Below are positions 15,625 to 25,181 of a stretch of 64,000 bases of DNA, one piece after another. Every line of letters begins with the position of its first letter. The stretch's first letter is position 1. The DNA comes from Cytophagales bacterium (GTDB taxonomy: Bacteria > Bacteroidota > Bacteroidia > Cytophagales > Cyclobacteriaceae), in assembly GCA_017303805.1 (NCBI GenBank), contig JAFLBQ010000003.1, positions 296,821 through 360,820 of the forward strand, given 5' to 3'. Both the position numbers and the translations under genes were made by a program. A model generated the notes under the pieces. That model was not told where the DNA came from. It saw only the letters and a list, made by a program, of their open reading frames with translations, and did not search any database.

Positions 15625-18600
15625 TTAGTTAGCAGTAATCTTCAACTTTATTGTGTACTCGTCCATTTCCACCTGTGTGGAGTCAGCAACCGCTTCTTTT
15701 AGCTCCAACGAAAGTGCTTGCGTTTCGGTGCGGATGTAGTCCTGATGTTCGGCCAGGGCAGCCGATACAACCTCACCGTTTTTCTCTACCTCAATCAAAA
15801 TCTTATCCAATACTTCCAGGCCCATGTCTTTACGCAGGTTCTGCACGCGGTTTACAAAATCGCGGGCAATACCCTCGCGTTTAAGCACATCCGTTACGGT
15901 AATATCCAGTGCTACGGTTAATCCGCTTTCAGAAGCTACAGCCCATCCGGCAATATCTTCCGAACTAATCAGCACCTCATCCAGCGTTAGGTTAAATCCA
16001 TCTTTCGTTAACGCGCCTGTCTTTTCTATAGTTTGTATTTCCGCTTGTGTAAACGTATTAATCACAGCCGAAACTTCTTTCATTTTGGGGCCGTATTGCT
16101 TACCCAATTTTGCAAAATTGGGTTTTACCTTTTTTACCAACAGGCCAGAGGCATCGTCCACATACTGAATTTCCTTTACGTTAACTTCTGTTTTTATAAT
16201 GGCCTCCACGGTGCGTACCCGCTGCGCAAATTTTTCGTCAACTACCGGAAGCAGTATTTTTTGCAACGGAGTGCGCACTTTTACTTTATTGTTTTTGCGA
16301 ATGGAGTGTACCAACGAGCAAATACGTTGGGCATAGTCCATCGACATTTCCAGTTCTTTGTCCTTTCTGTTTCCTTCCGGTTTTGTTAATAAGGTATGAT
16401 GAACAGACTCATACCGCAATGGGGTATTGAATTGCTTTGCGCGACTGCGAATGTTATCGGAAAGGTTTTTATACAACCACTCGCTAAAGAATGGCGCAAT
16501 GGGCGCCATCAATTGTGCCGTTACCATTAAACACTCATACAACGTTTCGTAGGCGGCCTTCTTGTCGTTCGAAAGTTCACCGCGGCTGGCCGGTTGCCAG
16601 AAACGCTTTCGGTTTAAGCGCACATACCAGTTTGAAATCTGGTCGTTTACGAATTCCTGAATGGCGCGGGCCGCTTTGGTAGGTTCGTAATCGGCATAGG
16701 CTGCTATTACTTCCTCAATTAACGATTGCTCTTTGGCAATGATCCATTTATCCAACGGAGCCAGATCAGCAAACGGCACATTGTTCATCTCATCTTTTAC
16801 AAACCCATCGATGTTGGCATACAACACAAAGAAAGAGTACGTGTTGATGAGGGTACCGAAGAACCTGCGTTGGGTTTCTTCCACTCCGGAAAAGTCAAAC
16901 TTGAGGTTGTCCCACGGTGGTGCGTTCTCCATCATATACCAGCGCACTACATCGGGGCCGTATTTGGCAAGAGCATCGAATGGGTTTACCACATTGCCTT
17001 TGCTCTTGCTCATTTTGTTCCCATTCTTATCCAACACCAGGCCGTTGGAGATTACATTTTTAAATGAAACTCCGCCATTGCCTACTTTTTTGTTAACGGC
17101 TTTGATCTCGTCACTGCTTTCGCTTAGCATAACCGCTATCGCGTGAAGTGTAAAGAACCAGCCCCGGGTTTGATCTACACCCTCCGCAATAAAATCGGCC
17201 GGATAACTTTTCTCAAAGATGTCTTTATTCTCAAATGGGAAATGCCATTGTGCATACGGCATAGCACCACTATCAAACCATACATCAATCAGGTCGGCTT
17301 CGCGGTACATCGGTTCGCCTTTGCTGCTTACCAAAATAATCTCATCTACGTACGGGCGGTGCAAATCGAATTCAGAATTTAGAATTTCGAATTTAGAATT
17401 TTGGATTCCGGATTGCTTAGCGCGTGCAATCTCCGCTTGCAGTTGCTCAATCGAACCAATGCAAATTTCTTCTTTACCATCTTTGGTGCGCCAGATCGGT
17501 AGTGGAGTTCCCCAATAGCGCGAACGCGACAAGTTCCAATCCACCAAATTCTCCAACCAGTTTCCAAAGCGACCGGTTCCGGTGCTTTCGGGTTTCCAGT
17601 TAATGGTTTTGTTCAACGCAACCATTTTATCTTTCAACGCTGTGGTGCGAATAAACCAGCTATCCAATGGATAATACAGCACGGGCTTGTCGGTACGCCA
17701 GCAATGCGGGTAAGTGTGTTCGTACTTCTCTACTTTAAAAGCTTTGTTTTCTTCTTTTAAGATAATGGAGATGATGACATCGGTATTTTTATAATCCGCG
17801 TGGCTCTCATCCTCGTTGGTGTAATTCTTTACGTAAAAATCATCTGCGCCAAGCGGCTTGTGCGTTTTAATGTTGTACCTGGCCACACCGGCTTCTAAGC
17901 CTTCACCAATCTGATTAATGAATTTTCCTTTGCGATCAACGGTTGGTACTTCATTGCCGCCCTCATCTTTAATAGTAAGCGCGGGCACACCATTTTGTTT
18001 CGCGGCCCGAAAGTCATCGGCACCAAACGTAGGTGAGATGTGTACCACACCGGTACCATCTTCGGTAGTCACAAAATCTCCGGCAATTACCTGAAACGCG
18101 TTATCAGCATCGTAAAACGGTTGAATGTAGGGCATCAGTTGCTCGTAGCGCACACCGAGCAGTTGCTTACCGGTAAACTCCTGCACCACCTCGAAGGGGA
18201 TTGCTTTATCGCCAGCTTTGTAAGCCTCCAGCTTCAGGTCTTTATTTTTATCAGAAAAATATTTGCTGAAAAGATCTTTGGCCAACACTACACTAACCGG
18301 TTTGTGTGTGTAGGGATTAAATGTATTAACCTGAACATACTTAATCTTCTCGCCTACTGCCAGGGCCGTGTTCGAGGGAAGTGTCCACGGTGTGGTGGTC
18401 CAAGCGAGGATAAAAGTTTCGCGATCTGCTTTGAGTAAAAATTCCGACTTCGCATCACGCTTCACTTTGAATTGCGCAACAATGGTCGTGTCTTTTACAT
18501 CTTTGTAGGTACCCGGCAAATTCAACTCGTGCGAACTTAAGCCAGTACCTGCCGCTGGCGAATACGGTTGAATGGTGTAGCCTTTGTACAATAACTGTTT

Positions 18601-19107
18601 ATCATACAATTGCTTTAAAATCCACCAAAGTGATTCGATGTATTCTTTCTCGTACGTGATGTATGGTTTTTCCAGGTCAACCCAATAGCCCATTTTGGTG
18701 GTCAGGTCATCCCATTGATCCTTATACTTCATTACCGTTTCGCGGCACTTCTTATTGTACTCTTCAATGGAAATCTTCTTACCAATATCGTCTTTGGTAA
18801 TGCCCAGTTCCTTTTCTACCTGTAACTCTACCGGCAAACCGTGGGTATCCCATCCGCCTTTGCGTTTTACCTGGTAACCTTGTAATGTTTTAAACCGGCA
18901 GAAAATATCCTTTACAGTACGGGCCATTACGTGGTGAATGCCGGGGGTACCGTTGGCCGATGGCGGCCCTTCATAAAAAGTAAATGTATCGGCACCTTCG
19001 CGCACGCTTACCGACTTCTCAAAAATTTTCTCTTTTTTCCAGAATTCGAGTATTTCGGTGGCCACCTGGGCCAGATTCAAGTCTTTTATTTCTCTGTATT
19101 TACTCAC
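15625..19107 (-). CDS. ileS: Isoleucyl-tRNA synthetase
   Basis: Class I synthetase charging tRNA-Ile. The 1160-residue protein has the HIGH-type motif in NGTPGIHHVMART, the editing (CP1) domain with TWTTPWTLPSNTAL, the WFDSGAMPYAQWHFP segment, the KMSKSKGNVVNPFDAL motif and the anticodon-binding domain. The long form without a C-terminal zinc motif fits the type shared by Bacteroidota and eukaryotic cytosol. A loop just before FDLHRPYVDEIIL is encoded by a 49-base heptad repeat (17368-17416), giving low-complexity NSKFEILNSEF. Transcribed with lspA. Confidence 0.96.
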   Translation of the reverse strand: MSKYREIKDLNLAQVATEILEFWKKEKIFEKSVSVREGADTFTFYEGPPSANGTPGIHHVMARTVKDIFCRFKTLQGYQVKRKGGWDTHGLPVELQVEKELGITKDDIGKKISIEEYNKKCRETVMKYKDQWDDLTTKMGYWVDLEKPYITYEKEYIESLWWILKQLYDKQLLYKGYTIQPYSPAAGTGLSSHELNLPGTYKDVKDTTIVAQFKVKRDAKSEFLLKADRETFILAWTTTPWTLPSNTALAVGEKIKYVQVNTFNPYTHKPVSVVLAKDLFSKYFSDKNKDLKLEAYKAGDKAIPFEVVQEFTGKQLLGVRYEQLMPYIQPFYDADNAFQVIAGDFVTTEDGTGVVHISPTFGADDFRAAKQNGVPALTIKDEGGNEVPTVDRKGKFINQIGEGLEAGVARYNIKTHKPLGADDFYVKNYTNEDESHADYKNTDVIISIILKEENKAFKVEKYEHTYPHCWRTDKPVLYYPLDSWFIRTTALKDKMVALNKTINWKPESTGTGRFGNWLENLVDWNLSRSRYWGTPLPIWRTKDGKEEICIGSIEQLQAEIARAKQSGIQNSKFEILNSEFDLHRPYVDEIILVSSKGEPMYREADLIDVWFDSGAMPYAQWHFPFENKDIFEKSYPADFIAEGVDQTRGWFFTLHAIAVMLSESSDEIKAVNKKVGNGGVSFKNVISNGLVLDKNGNKMSKSKGNVVNPFDALAKYGPDVVRWYMMENAPPWDNLKFDFSGVEETQRRFFGTLINTYSFFVLYANIDGFVKDEMNNVPFADLAPLDKWIIAKEQSLIEEVIAAYADYEPTKAARAIQEFVNDQISNWYVRLNRKRFWQPASRGELSNDKKAAYETLYECLMVTAQLMAPIAPFFSEWLYKNLSDNIRSRAKQFNTPLRYESVHHTLLTKPEGNRKDKELEMSMDYAQRICSLVHSIRKNNKVKVRTPLQKILLPVVDEKFAQRVRTVEAIIKTEVNVKEIQYVDDASGLLVKKVKPNFAKLGKQYGPKMKEVSAVINTFTQAEIQTIEKTGALTKDGFNLTLDEVLISSEDIAGWAVASESGLTVALDITVTDVLKREGIARDFVNRVQNLRKDMGLEVLDKILIEVEKNGEVVSAALAEHQDYIRTETQALSLELKEAVADSTQVEMDEYTIKLKITAN
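17368..17416 (-). repeat. Seven-unit heptanucleotide array inside ileS
   Basis: On the plus strand: GAATTCA, GAATTTA, GAATTTC, GAATTTA, GAATTTT, GGATTCC, GGATTGC, seven exact 7-base steps with consensus GAATTNN. It is translated in frame as a loop of ileS (NSKFEILNSEF region). Three heptads equal seven codons, so multiples of three units preserve the frame. Confidence 0.8.
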
Positions 19108-19144
19108 GGTTACCCAAAATAAGGCCGCAATTTAGGACATTTTG

Positions 19145-19209
19145 GGGGATTGGGAAGAAGGGAATTGGGCATTGGGAAATAGGTATTAGGCATTTGGGAA
19201 TTGAGGTTT
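19145..19209. repeat. Degenerate heptanucleotide array between ileS and the Uma2 gene
   Basis: Units GGGGATT, GGGAAGA, (A) GGGAATT, GGGCATT, GGGAAAT, AGGTATT, AGGCATT, (T) GGGAATT, GAGGTTT. The period is 7 with two one-base slips. It lies in the intergenic space where the divergent ileS and Uma2 transcripts start. Confidence 0.7.
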
Positions 19210-19234
19210 GGATGAGCTGTGTTAACTTTAATGT

Positions 19235-19855
19235 ATGAAAGCAGAGGAGCCGGATTTGACTTTATCGTACACGTATGCCGACTACCTGAAATGGGATTTG
19301 CCGCAAATGGTAGAATTGATACGAGGTAAGGTTTATAAAATGTCGCCAGCACCTACTTCCAGGCATCAAAGAATTTCCGGTAATTTATTCGGCTTCATCA
19401 AATATTTTCTGAGGAAGAAAAAATGCGAAGTATTCTCAGCCCCTTTTGATGTTCGTCTTCCCCGAAAGAGCAAAGCCAATGAAGATATAATTACCGTAGT
19501 ACAGCCCGACATCTGTGTGATTTGCGACCCAACCAAAATTGATACACGTGGTTGCTTAGGTGCTCCAGATTGGGTAATTGAAATTCTTTCGAAGCATACT
19601 TCAGCTAAAGACCTGAACGAAAAATTTGAAGTTTACGAAGAAGCCGGAGTAAAAGAATATTGGGTGGTGCATCCCGGAGAGCAAACTGTGCTGGTTTATA
19701 CTTTGAATGATGGTGGAACGTACGAAGGTATTTTAAAACCTTATGTTCGTACCGATAAAGTACAACCTAAAACCTTGCCCGGACTAACCATTGACCTTAC
19801 AGAAATTTTTGAACTTCCGGAGCCAGAAGATGAAAGCAATTACGTGCGGCTTTAA
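19235..19855 (+). CDS. Uma2-family (DUF820) nuclease-fold protein
   Basis: A 206-residue protein of the Uma2 family, PD-(D/E)xK nuclease fold. Typical marks are LIRGKVYKMSPAPTSRHQRI near the N-terminus, VVQPDICVICDP with the first acidic residue and GAPDWVIEILS with the second, then the EKFEVYEEAGVKEYWVV motif. The family is abundant in cyanobacteria and also in Cytophagales; nuclease activity is inferred from fold, biological role is unknown and it may be mobile. It starts 25 bases after a heptad array and is convergent with the RND gene. Confidence 0.88.
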   Translation: MKAEEPDLTLSYTYADYLKWDLPQMVELIRGKVYKMSPAPTSRHQRISGNLFGFIKYFLRKKKCEVFSAPFDVRLPRKSKANEDIITVVQPDICVICDPTKIDTRGCLGAPDWVIEILSKHTSAKDLNEKFEVYEEAGVKEYWVVHPGEQTVLVYTLNDGGTYEGILKPYVRTDKVQPKTLPGLTIDLTEIFELPEPEDESNYVRL

Positions 19856-19861
19856 CTTAGT

Positions 19862-22312
19862 TTACTCAGCCGAGCCGTTCCGGTCGTGAATTTTTATTTT
19901 GCTCAGGTCAATCGACTCATCATCTTGCTCGCCATAAAACGAACTGTCAAAATCGTCAATCGGTAACCGCTCTTTACTCTTGCGCGGTTTATCAAAAGTC
20001 ATGATTAATGCCGGAAGTAAGATGAGGTTTGTGAACATGGAAATGATAAGCGTGGTGGAAGTAAGCAATCCCAATGCCACGGTGCCGCCAAAATCGCTGA
20101 AGGCAAAAATGATAAAGCCGGCAAATAACACTACCGAAGTATAAATAATACTTTTACCAGTTTCTAAAATACTTTCGCTTACGGAACGGGGCACAAAAAA
20201 TCCACTCGACAAAAGTTCTTGTCGGTACTTAGCTAGAAACCGAATCGAGTTATCCACCGAAATACCAAACGTAATACTAAAAATTAATGCGGTGCTCGCT
20301 TTAAGCGGAATATGGAAATACCCCATTAAGCCCGCGGTTATCATTAACGCAATCAGGTTGGGAATAAGCGAGATGATAATCATGCGGGCGTTGGCAAACA
20401 GAATAGCCATAGAAAGTGTAATGAGAATGGCCGCCAGAATTAAACTCTCGGTTAAATTTTCGATCAGAAATTTATTTCCTTTAATAAATATTTTTGAAGA
20501 GCCGGTAACGGTTACCCGCACGGTATCACTTTCGGCCCGTAAAATTTTTTTCAGATGGGCCACCAGGATATCGGCCTTGGGCTCAATTACCTGGTGCACC
20601 AACGAATCCATTTTAATGGAACCAATATCGGCCATCTGCATGGAGATGCGCATTTTACTATAGGTGGTATCTACAAACGATTTGAAAAGGCCGCTGTTGT
20701 CGCGCTGGCCCGTAAGGTAATCCAATACAAACTTGGCCTCGATATCGGATGAAGGCAACGCATAGCGCTCGGGGTTATTGTTAAAAAACGCTTGCCGCGA
20801 TGCTTTGATTAAAGCAAGTATGGAGAGCGGTCGCGAAGTTACGTCAATCGAGTCGAGCGAACTTTCAAACTTATCAATCTCGCGGGCAATGCGCAGGTTT
20901 TGCAAAGGGCGCCTGCGCGCTGTCTGCAGGTCCACTTCAATTTCCAAAGGCATAATGCCGCTGAAATTCTCTTCAACAAATTTCAAGTCGCGTTTAATGT
21001 CGCTGTCTTCCGGAATATCGTCAACCATAAACGAAACCGAATACAGCCTGGACATGCCCACCAGCGCCAACAGGGTAATGCCCACCGTAGCCCCATAAAT
21101 AAGCAGCCGATGGCGATGAACCATTAAATCGATTAATCGCACAAAGCCGCCCAGAATTTTAAAGTCAAGGTGCTTAAGATGTTTTTGGTTGGGCTCCGGC
21201 ATCCACGAAAGTATGCCCGGTATCATAATCAGGCTAACCAGAAACAAGGCGATAATGTTAATACCGGCTACTATACCAAACTCGCGCAGGATAATAATAT
21301 CGGTGGTGAGTAAAGTAAGAAACCCGATTGCCACCGTTAGGTTGGTTAAGAAAGTAGCAAGGCCCATTTTCATTACCACGGCCTGTATGGCTTCCATTTT
21401 ATTCTTCCGGTTTACAAACTCTACATGGTATTTGTTGAGCAGGTAAATAGCATTGGTTATTCCAATCGTAACAATTACGGGTGGTATAAGCCCGCTTAGC
21501 AAACTGATTTTAAATCCAAACAAGGCAATGGTACCAATTGTCCAGATTACCACCACCCCTATCATAATCATAGAAAAAATAACCGCTCGTATAGAGCGGA
21601 AAAATAACAGCATGATTACACCGGTAACTATGGCCGACAAATACAGGAAGAACGAGAGCTCTTTGCGCACCTGCTCGGCCATTACCGACCGCACAAAAGG
21701 CAACCCGGCATAATGAATTTTTATCCCGGTTTGTTCGGTGAATTCTTTGCCCAGCTTAATAAGGGCATTGGTAATTGTAATGCGCTTGGCAGAATTAGCA
21801 TACTCTTTCTTTAAGGATGCCAGCACCAGGTTAGCCCCGTTCGTGGTGTTTACCAATTGGCCCATGTAAAACAATTGATTGCGGGCAATAGCCAACAGGC
21901 TATCTAACTGTTGCTGCGAAGCAAGCGTATCCGGAAACAGCGGCACCAGTTTAAACTGCTTCTTAACGGTATCTTTTTCTATAATCCGCAGCAGCGGCAA
22001 TGAAAGCACTTCATTAATTCCTTCCAGCTTGCGAAGCTCGTTACTCAGGTCTTCCAGCCTTTGAAAATTATCCAATTGGTACATGGCGCTGTCTTTGATG
22101 CCCAGCGCCATCATGTTACCATCTTCACCAAACTGTTGCTTAAACCGATTAAAGAAAACCATATCGGGGTCTTCTAACGGAACAGTGCGGGCAAAATCAT
22201 AACTCATTTGCACCTTTGTGGCGTAGTAGCCCATCACAACCGTAATTGCACCAATAAATGCAATTAGCGTAATTCTGTTTCTGATTATGAACAAGGCAAC
22301 TTTAGACCACAT
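19862..22312 (-). CDS. RND-superfamily (HAE3/MMPL-type) efflux permease
   Basis: An 816-residue permease with two repeats of one leading helix, a large periplasmic loop and a bundle of membrane helices (about 10-30, 210-385, 405-430 and 620-770). The SSD-like region with GLIPPVIVTIGITNAIYLLN and its second-half counterpart FSITFGISVDNSIRF marks the HAE3/MMPL group, thought to export lipids or hopanoid-like compounds. No membrane-fusion or outer-membrane partner is adjacent. The start codon follows a short intergenic region and the C-terminal tail is acidic. Confidence 0.9.
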   Translation of the reverse strand: MWSKVALFIIRNRITLIAFIGAITVVMGYYATKVQMSYDFARTVPLEDPDMVFFNRFKQQFGEDGNMMALGIKDSAMYQLDNFQRLEDLSNELRKLEGINEVLSLPLLRIIEKDTVKKQFKLVPLFPDTLASQQQLDSLLAIARNQLFYMGQLVNTTNGANLVLASLKKEYANSAKRITITNALIKLGKEFTEQTGIKIHYAGLPFVRSVMAEQVRKELSFFLYLSAIVTGVIMLLFFRSIRAVIFSMIMIGVVVIWTIGTIALFGFKISLLSGLIPPVIVTIGITNAIYLLNKYHVEFVNRKNKMEAIQAVVMKMGLATFLTNLTVAIGFLTLLTTDIIILREFGIVAGINIIALFLVSLIMIPGILSWMPEPNQKHLKHLDFKILGGFVRLIDLMVHRHRLLIYGATVGITLLALVGMSRLYSVSFMVDDIPEDSDIKRDLKFVEENFSGIMPLEIEVDLQTARRRPLQNLRIAREIDKFESSLDSIDVTSRPLSILALIKASRQAFFNNNPERYALPSSDIEAKFVLDYLTGQRDNSGLFKSFVDTTYSKMRISMQMADIGSIKMDSLVHQVIEPKADILVAHLKKILRAESDTVRVTVTGSSKIFIKGNKFLIENLTESLILAAILITLSMAILFANARMIIISLIPNLIALMITAGLMGYFHIPLKASTALIFSITFGISVDNSIRFLAKYRQELLSSGFFVPRSVSESILETGKSIIYTSVVLFAGFIIFAFSDFGGTVALGLLTSTTLIISMFTNLILLPALIMTFDKPRKSKERLPIDDFDSSFYGEQDDESIDLSKIKIHDRNGSAE

Positions 22313-22417
22313 AGGCTGAGCGAACTACCAGGTAACTATTTAGGTGGCCAAAACTAAGGAATTTTGATTAAGAATCGGCTTTTTAAATCGCGTTCTTGTC
22401 AGCGAAAAGCTTAACTA

Positions 22418-22744
22418 TCAATGCGAAACCACCTTTAAACCGACTATGGAAATTATAAGCGTACTGATAAAGAATATACGCCAGAAATCGGCTGGCTCTT
22501 TGAAAAAGAAAATGCCTATTAACACAGTACCCACTGCTCCAATACCCGTCCATACGGCATAGGCTGTACCGATGGGTAAGGTTTGTGCAGCCTTGTATAG
22601 TAAGATCATGCTGATGGTAAGACAAACAAAAAATCCACCGAGCCAATACCACGAAGTAACACCCGTGGTTTCTTTGGCTTTACCCAGGCACGATGCAAAA
22701 CCTACTTCAAACAAACCTGCTATAATGAGAATGATCCAGTTCAT
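22418..22744 (-). CDS. SMR-family exporter, guanidinium (Gdx/SugE) type
   Basis: A 108-residue, four-helix small multidrug resistance protein. The membrane-embedded carboxylate is E13 in IIAGLFEVGFA, and the helix 3 motif GTAYAVWTGIGAVGT is the SMR signature. The sequence around E13 looks more like the SugE/Gdx guanidinium exporters than EmrE, but this is by resemblance only. Gdx genes are often under guanidine riboswitches; none is visible. The ATG begins two bases after the dgt stop, so it is co-transcribed with dgt. Confidence 0.88.
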   Translation of the reverse strand: MNWIILIIAGLFEVGFASCLGKAKETTGVTSWYWLGGFFVCLTISMILLYKAAQTLPIGTAYAVWTGIGAVGTVLIGIFFFKEPADFWRIFFISTLIISIVGLKVVSH

Positions 22745-22746
22745 AA

Positions 22747-24072
22747 TTAAACGGCAAAGCCCTTTATCTTTTTATACAAACTTATGGCGTATCGATCGGT
22801 TAGCCCCGAAACAAAATCTACAACGTAACGTGCCATCGTGTAATGATCGGTAGCCTGACGGATGTTTAACCGGATGTCTTCCGGCAACAGCAACGCCAGG
22901 TTATCATGCTTGCGCGATTTTTTGTTTTCGAGGGCATAGATTCCGGTAGTTAAAAATTCTTCCAATAACCCCGGCAACACCTTGTGGCCGGCTGCTTCAA
23001 TTTCTACTACCTGCCGGGCCCGGTAAATTTGATCCACCGAAAGAGAAATAATAGCCTTCAAGCCCTGTTTCGATGGACACAAATCCGCCAATGCATGATT
23101 AAACTTACCGGCTAAAATTTCAGGTTCGCTATCCAGAAACAACGCTGCGCATTCGTCCATTAAATCGCCAATGGCAAGGGCCCGTAAAAAACCAATCTTC
23201 TCCTGGCGGCTTGCAAGCTGATCGAGTTTGCCCACCTTGGACTTACTTTTCGTAATTATGTTTTCAAAAAGTGCTTTGGCCATTTCGTACTGCACCAGGC
23301 CCAGGCTACACGCATCTTCCAGGTCGATAATACTATAGCAGATATCATCAGCGGCTTCTACCAGGTAGGTTAACGGATGGCGCTCTGTTACGCCTGTAGC
23401 AACATGGTGTAGTTGCAGCGTACCGGTTACTTCATTAAAGATGGTTCTCTCCGACTGGAAGTAACCAAATTTTTTCTGGCTGCGTTTTTTCTTATCGCGA
23501 TCCGGAAACAAAGCCGGGCATGGATATTTTGTAAACGCACCTAGCGTGGCAAACGTAAGCTTTAAACCATATTGATTCTTATTGAGAATCCGAAAGCCTT
23601 GGGCGTTGCCCTCGAATGTAATGAGATCGGCCCATTCGGCATCGCGCACATGTTGTTGTAACGATTTTCCGGTTGGATGATGCTTAAAAAAATCGGAGAT
23701 GGCATCTTCACCGGCATGACCAAACGGTGGATTGCCCACATCGTGCGTAAGCGAAGCGGCCGAAACAATAGCGCCAAAATCAAACAATGAAAAATCGGTG
23801 CGCAACTCCGGGTGGCGCTGCAAAATCACATCACCCACACGTCTGCCCAGCGACCGGCCCACACTGCTTACTTCTAAACTGTGTGTAAGGCGCGTATGTA
23901 CAAAGTCGTGCTCGGGCAACGGGTGAACTTGCGTTTTATCTTGCAGCTTGCGAAACGGATGTGAAAAAATAATCCGATCGTAATCCTGCTCGAATGCACT
24001 GCGCGATGCCTCGTTAGAAAGTTGTTGCTTTTGCCCGCTGCGCTGTGCGGAAAGTAAATGTTTCCAGTTCAT
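22747..24072 (-). CDS. dgt: dGTP triphosphohydrolase (dNTPase, HD domain)
   Basis: Hydrolyses dGTP, or dNTPs, to the nucleoside and triphosphate. The 441-residue protein has the HD-domain metal motifs HTRLTHSLEV and AASLTHDVGNPPFGH plus the SNEASRSAFEQDYDRIIFSHPFR type opening region of bacterial dGTPases. The open frame reaches 24153, but ATG 24072 (MNWKHLL) gives the usual N-terminus. It is followed directly by the SMR gene. Confidence 0.93.
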   Translation of the reverse strand: MNWKHLLSAQRSGQKQQLSNEASRSAFEQDYDRIIFSHPFRKLQDKTQVHPLPEHDFVHTRLTHSLEVSSVGRSLGRRVGDVILQRHPELRTDFSLFDFGAIVSAASLTHDVGNPPFGHAGEDAISDFFKHHPTGKSLQQHVRDAEWADLITFEGNAQGFRILNKNQYGLKLTFATLGAFTKYPCPALFPDRDKKKRSQKKFGYFQSERTIFNEVTGTLQLHHVATGVTERHPLTYLVEAADDICYSIIDLEDACSLGLVQYEMAKALFENIITKSKSKVGKLDQLASRQEKIGFLRALAIGDLMDECAALFLDSEPEILAGKFNHALADLCPSKQGLKAIISLSVDQIYRARQVVEIEAAGHKVLPGLLEEFLTTGIYALENKKSRKHDNLALLLPEDIRLNIRQATDHYTMARYVVDFVSGLTDRYAISLYKKIKGFAV

Positions 24073-24327
24073 GGTGAGGCAAAAATAGAAAACAAATCGG
24101 CTATAAACATTTAGGGTCTTTTTATATCCGGTATATTGGAAAAGAGTAATCAATCACACCCTTTATCAAGACTTTGAAGGTAGGCCAATACCAGAGATAA
24201 ATAAATCAGTATTGCGTGTATTTAGGAAGGGGAAAAGACGAGGGACAAGACAATAAACTAACCGACTGAACAACTAAAAATTGTATTTTTGAGGAAGACA
24301 AGACAATGTAACAAGTGAAACAAAAGG

Positions 24328-24781
24328 ATTTACATAGACACTTCAGTTTTCGGTGGTTACTTTGACGAAGAATTCAAAGAACATACAGTTCCTTTATTTA
24401 ACAGAGTTAAAGGCGGTGAATTTTGTAATCCTCTACTCGACTGTAACTCAGGACGAACTTGAGAACGCTCCTGAAAAAGTAAAAGACCTTGTAAAAAGTC
24501 TTAGAGCCGACCTGACAGAATTTATTGAAACAACAGACGAAGCAATTGACCTGGCGACCGAATACCTTACTAAAAAAGTTGTTGGGCAGACAAGTCTTGC
24601 GGACTGCTTACACATAGCCTTAGCGACTATAAACCGTGCAGACTTTTTAGTTAGTTGGAACTTCAAACACATAGTGAACATTGAAAGAATAAGGGTTTAC
24701 AACTCTATCAACATTAAAAACGGTTACAAACAGTTAGAAATACGTTCACCAAGAGAATTTGAAAAATATGAAGACGACTGA
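24328..24781 (+). pseudogene. PIN-domain (VapC-type) toxin gene broken by frameshift
   Basis: Two overlapping frames together give a complete PIN-domain protein. Frame one (from 24328) reads IYIDTSVFGGYFDEEF and ends VKGGE; frame two continues FVILYSTVTQDELENAPEKV through TSLADCLHIALA and ADFLVSWNFKHI. They join if one T is removed from the TTTT run at 24421-24424. The acidic residues of a PIN active site are present (IDTS, ADCLH, ADF). In addition, no start codon is in frame with the N-terminal part: the GTG at 24315 is out of frame and a stop precedes it. PIN toxins are RNases; this one is probably inactive, unless the frameshift is a read error. Confidence 0.7.
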
Positions 24782-24917
24782 AAAAACATTTGATGCTGTA
24801 AAATTTATGCGTCAACAACGAGATAGATTGAGCGAGAAGTTATCCAAAATGACAAAGGAAGAAATATTGGAATACTTCAATAAACGCAAGACACAGACAA
24901 CAAAGCCCTGTGCCTGA
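24768..24917 (+). CDS. Antitoxin-like small protein next to the PIN gene
   Basis: ATG 24768 to TGA 24915-24917 encodes 49 residues, overlapping the PIN frame by 14 bases. The charged helical sequence (FMRQQRDRLSEKLSKMTKEE) and position right after a PIN-domain gene fit the small antitoxin-like partner found in Bacteroidota PIN modules; assignment is by context. It is too short for most ORF callers. The frame is intact although the toxin is broken. Confidence 0.6.
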   Translation: MKTTEKTFDAVKFMRQQRDRLSEKLSKMTKEEILEYFNKRKTQTTKPCA

Positions 24918-25051
24918 CAGATAAAGATTTGTTTTGTTGCGCATATGTATGTTGGGAATGCTTATTGGATAACCAATACTTTATTCTTAGTGGAGTCTTC
25001 GCAAACGTAGTTGCAATAAGATGGAATCTAATAATTATTTTTAATATCAAT

Positions 25052-25077
25052 CGCGGAGTCCGAAGCGAGACTCCGCG
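25052..25077. repeat. REP-like palindromic hairpin in the accessory patch
   Basis: Perfect 9-bp stem CGCGGAGTC / GACTCCGCG with loop CGAAGCGA. It is GC-rich in an AT-rich surrounding and lacks a T tract, so it is more like a dispersed palindromic element than a terminator. Confidence 0.5.
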
Positions 25078-25181
25078 TGGAACAGAATAATTGACCACGA
25101 ATGAAAGAAGAGCCACTAACAACGGTTTTGCGTCAGGCGGGGGTAACGGGAAAAAACATTTCATAATAAGGAATTGAACCT

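Noticed and set aside
24226-24280. Possible fifth heptad or octad array upstream of the PIN gene (GACGAGG, GACAAGA, ACTAACCG, ACTGAACA)
   Set aside because: Only two or three units in each register and the period changes from 7 to 8; not separable from chance in AT-rich DNA.
24315-24363. GTG at 24315 as start of the PIN toxin
   Set aside because: Its frame ends after 15 codons and is not the frame of the PIN motif IYIDTS.
24877-25164. 95-codon minus-strand frame in the accessory patch
   Set aside because: It runs through the palindromic hairpin and an antitoxin-like gene, has no promoter, and its composition is not protein-like.
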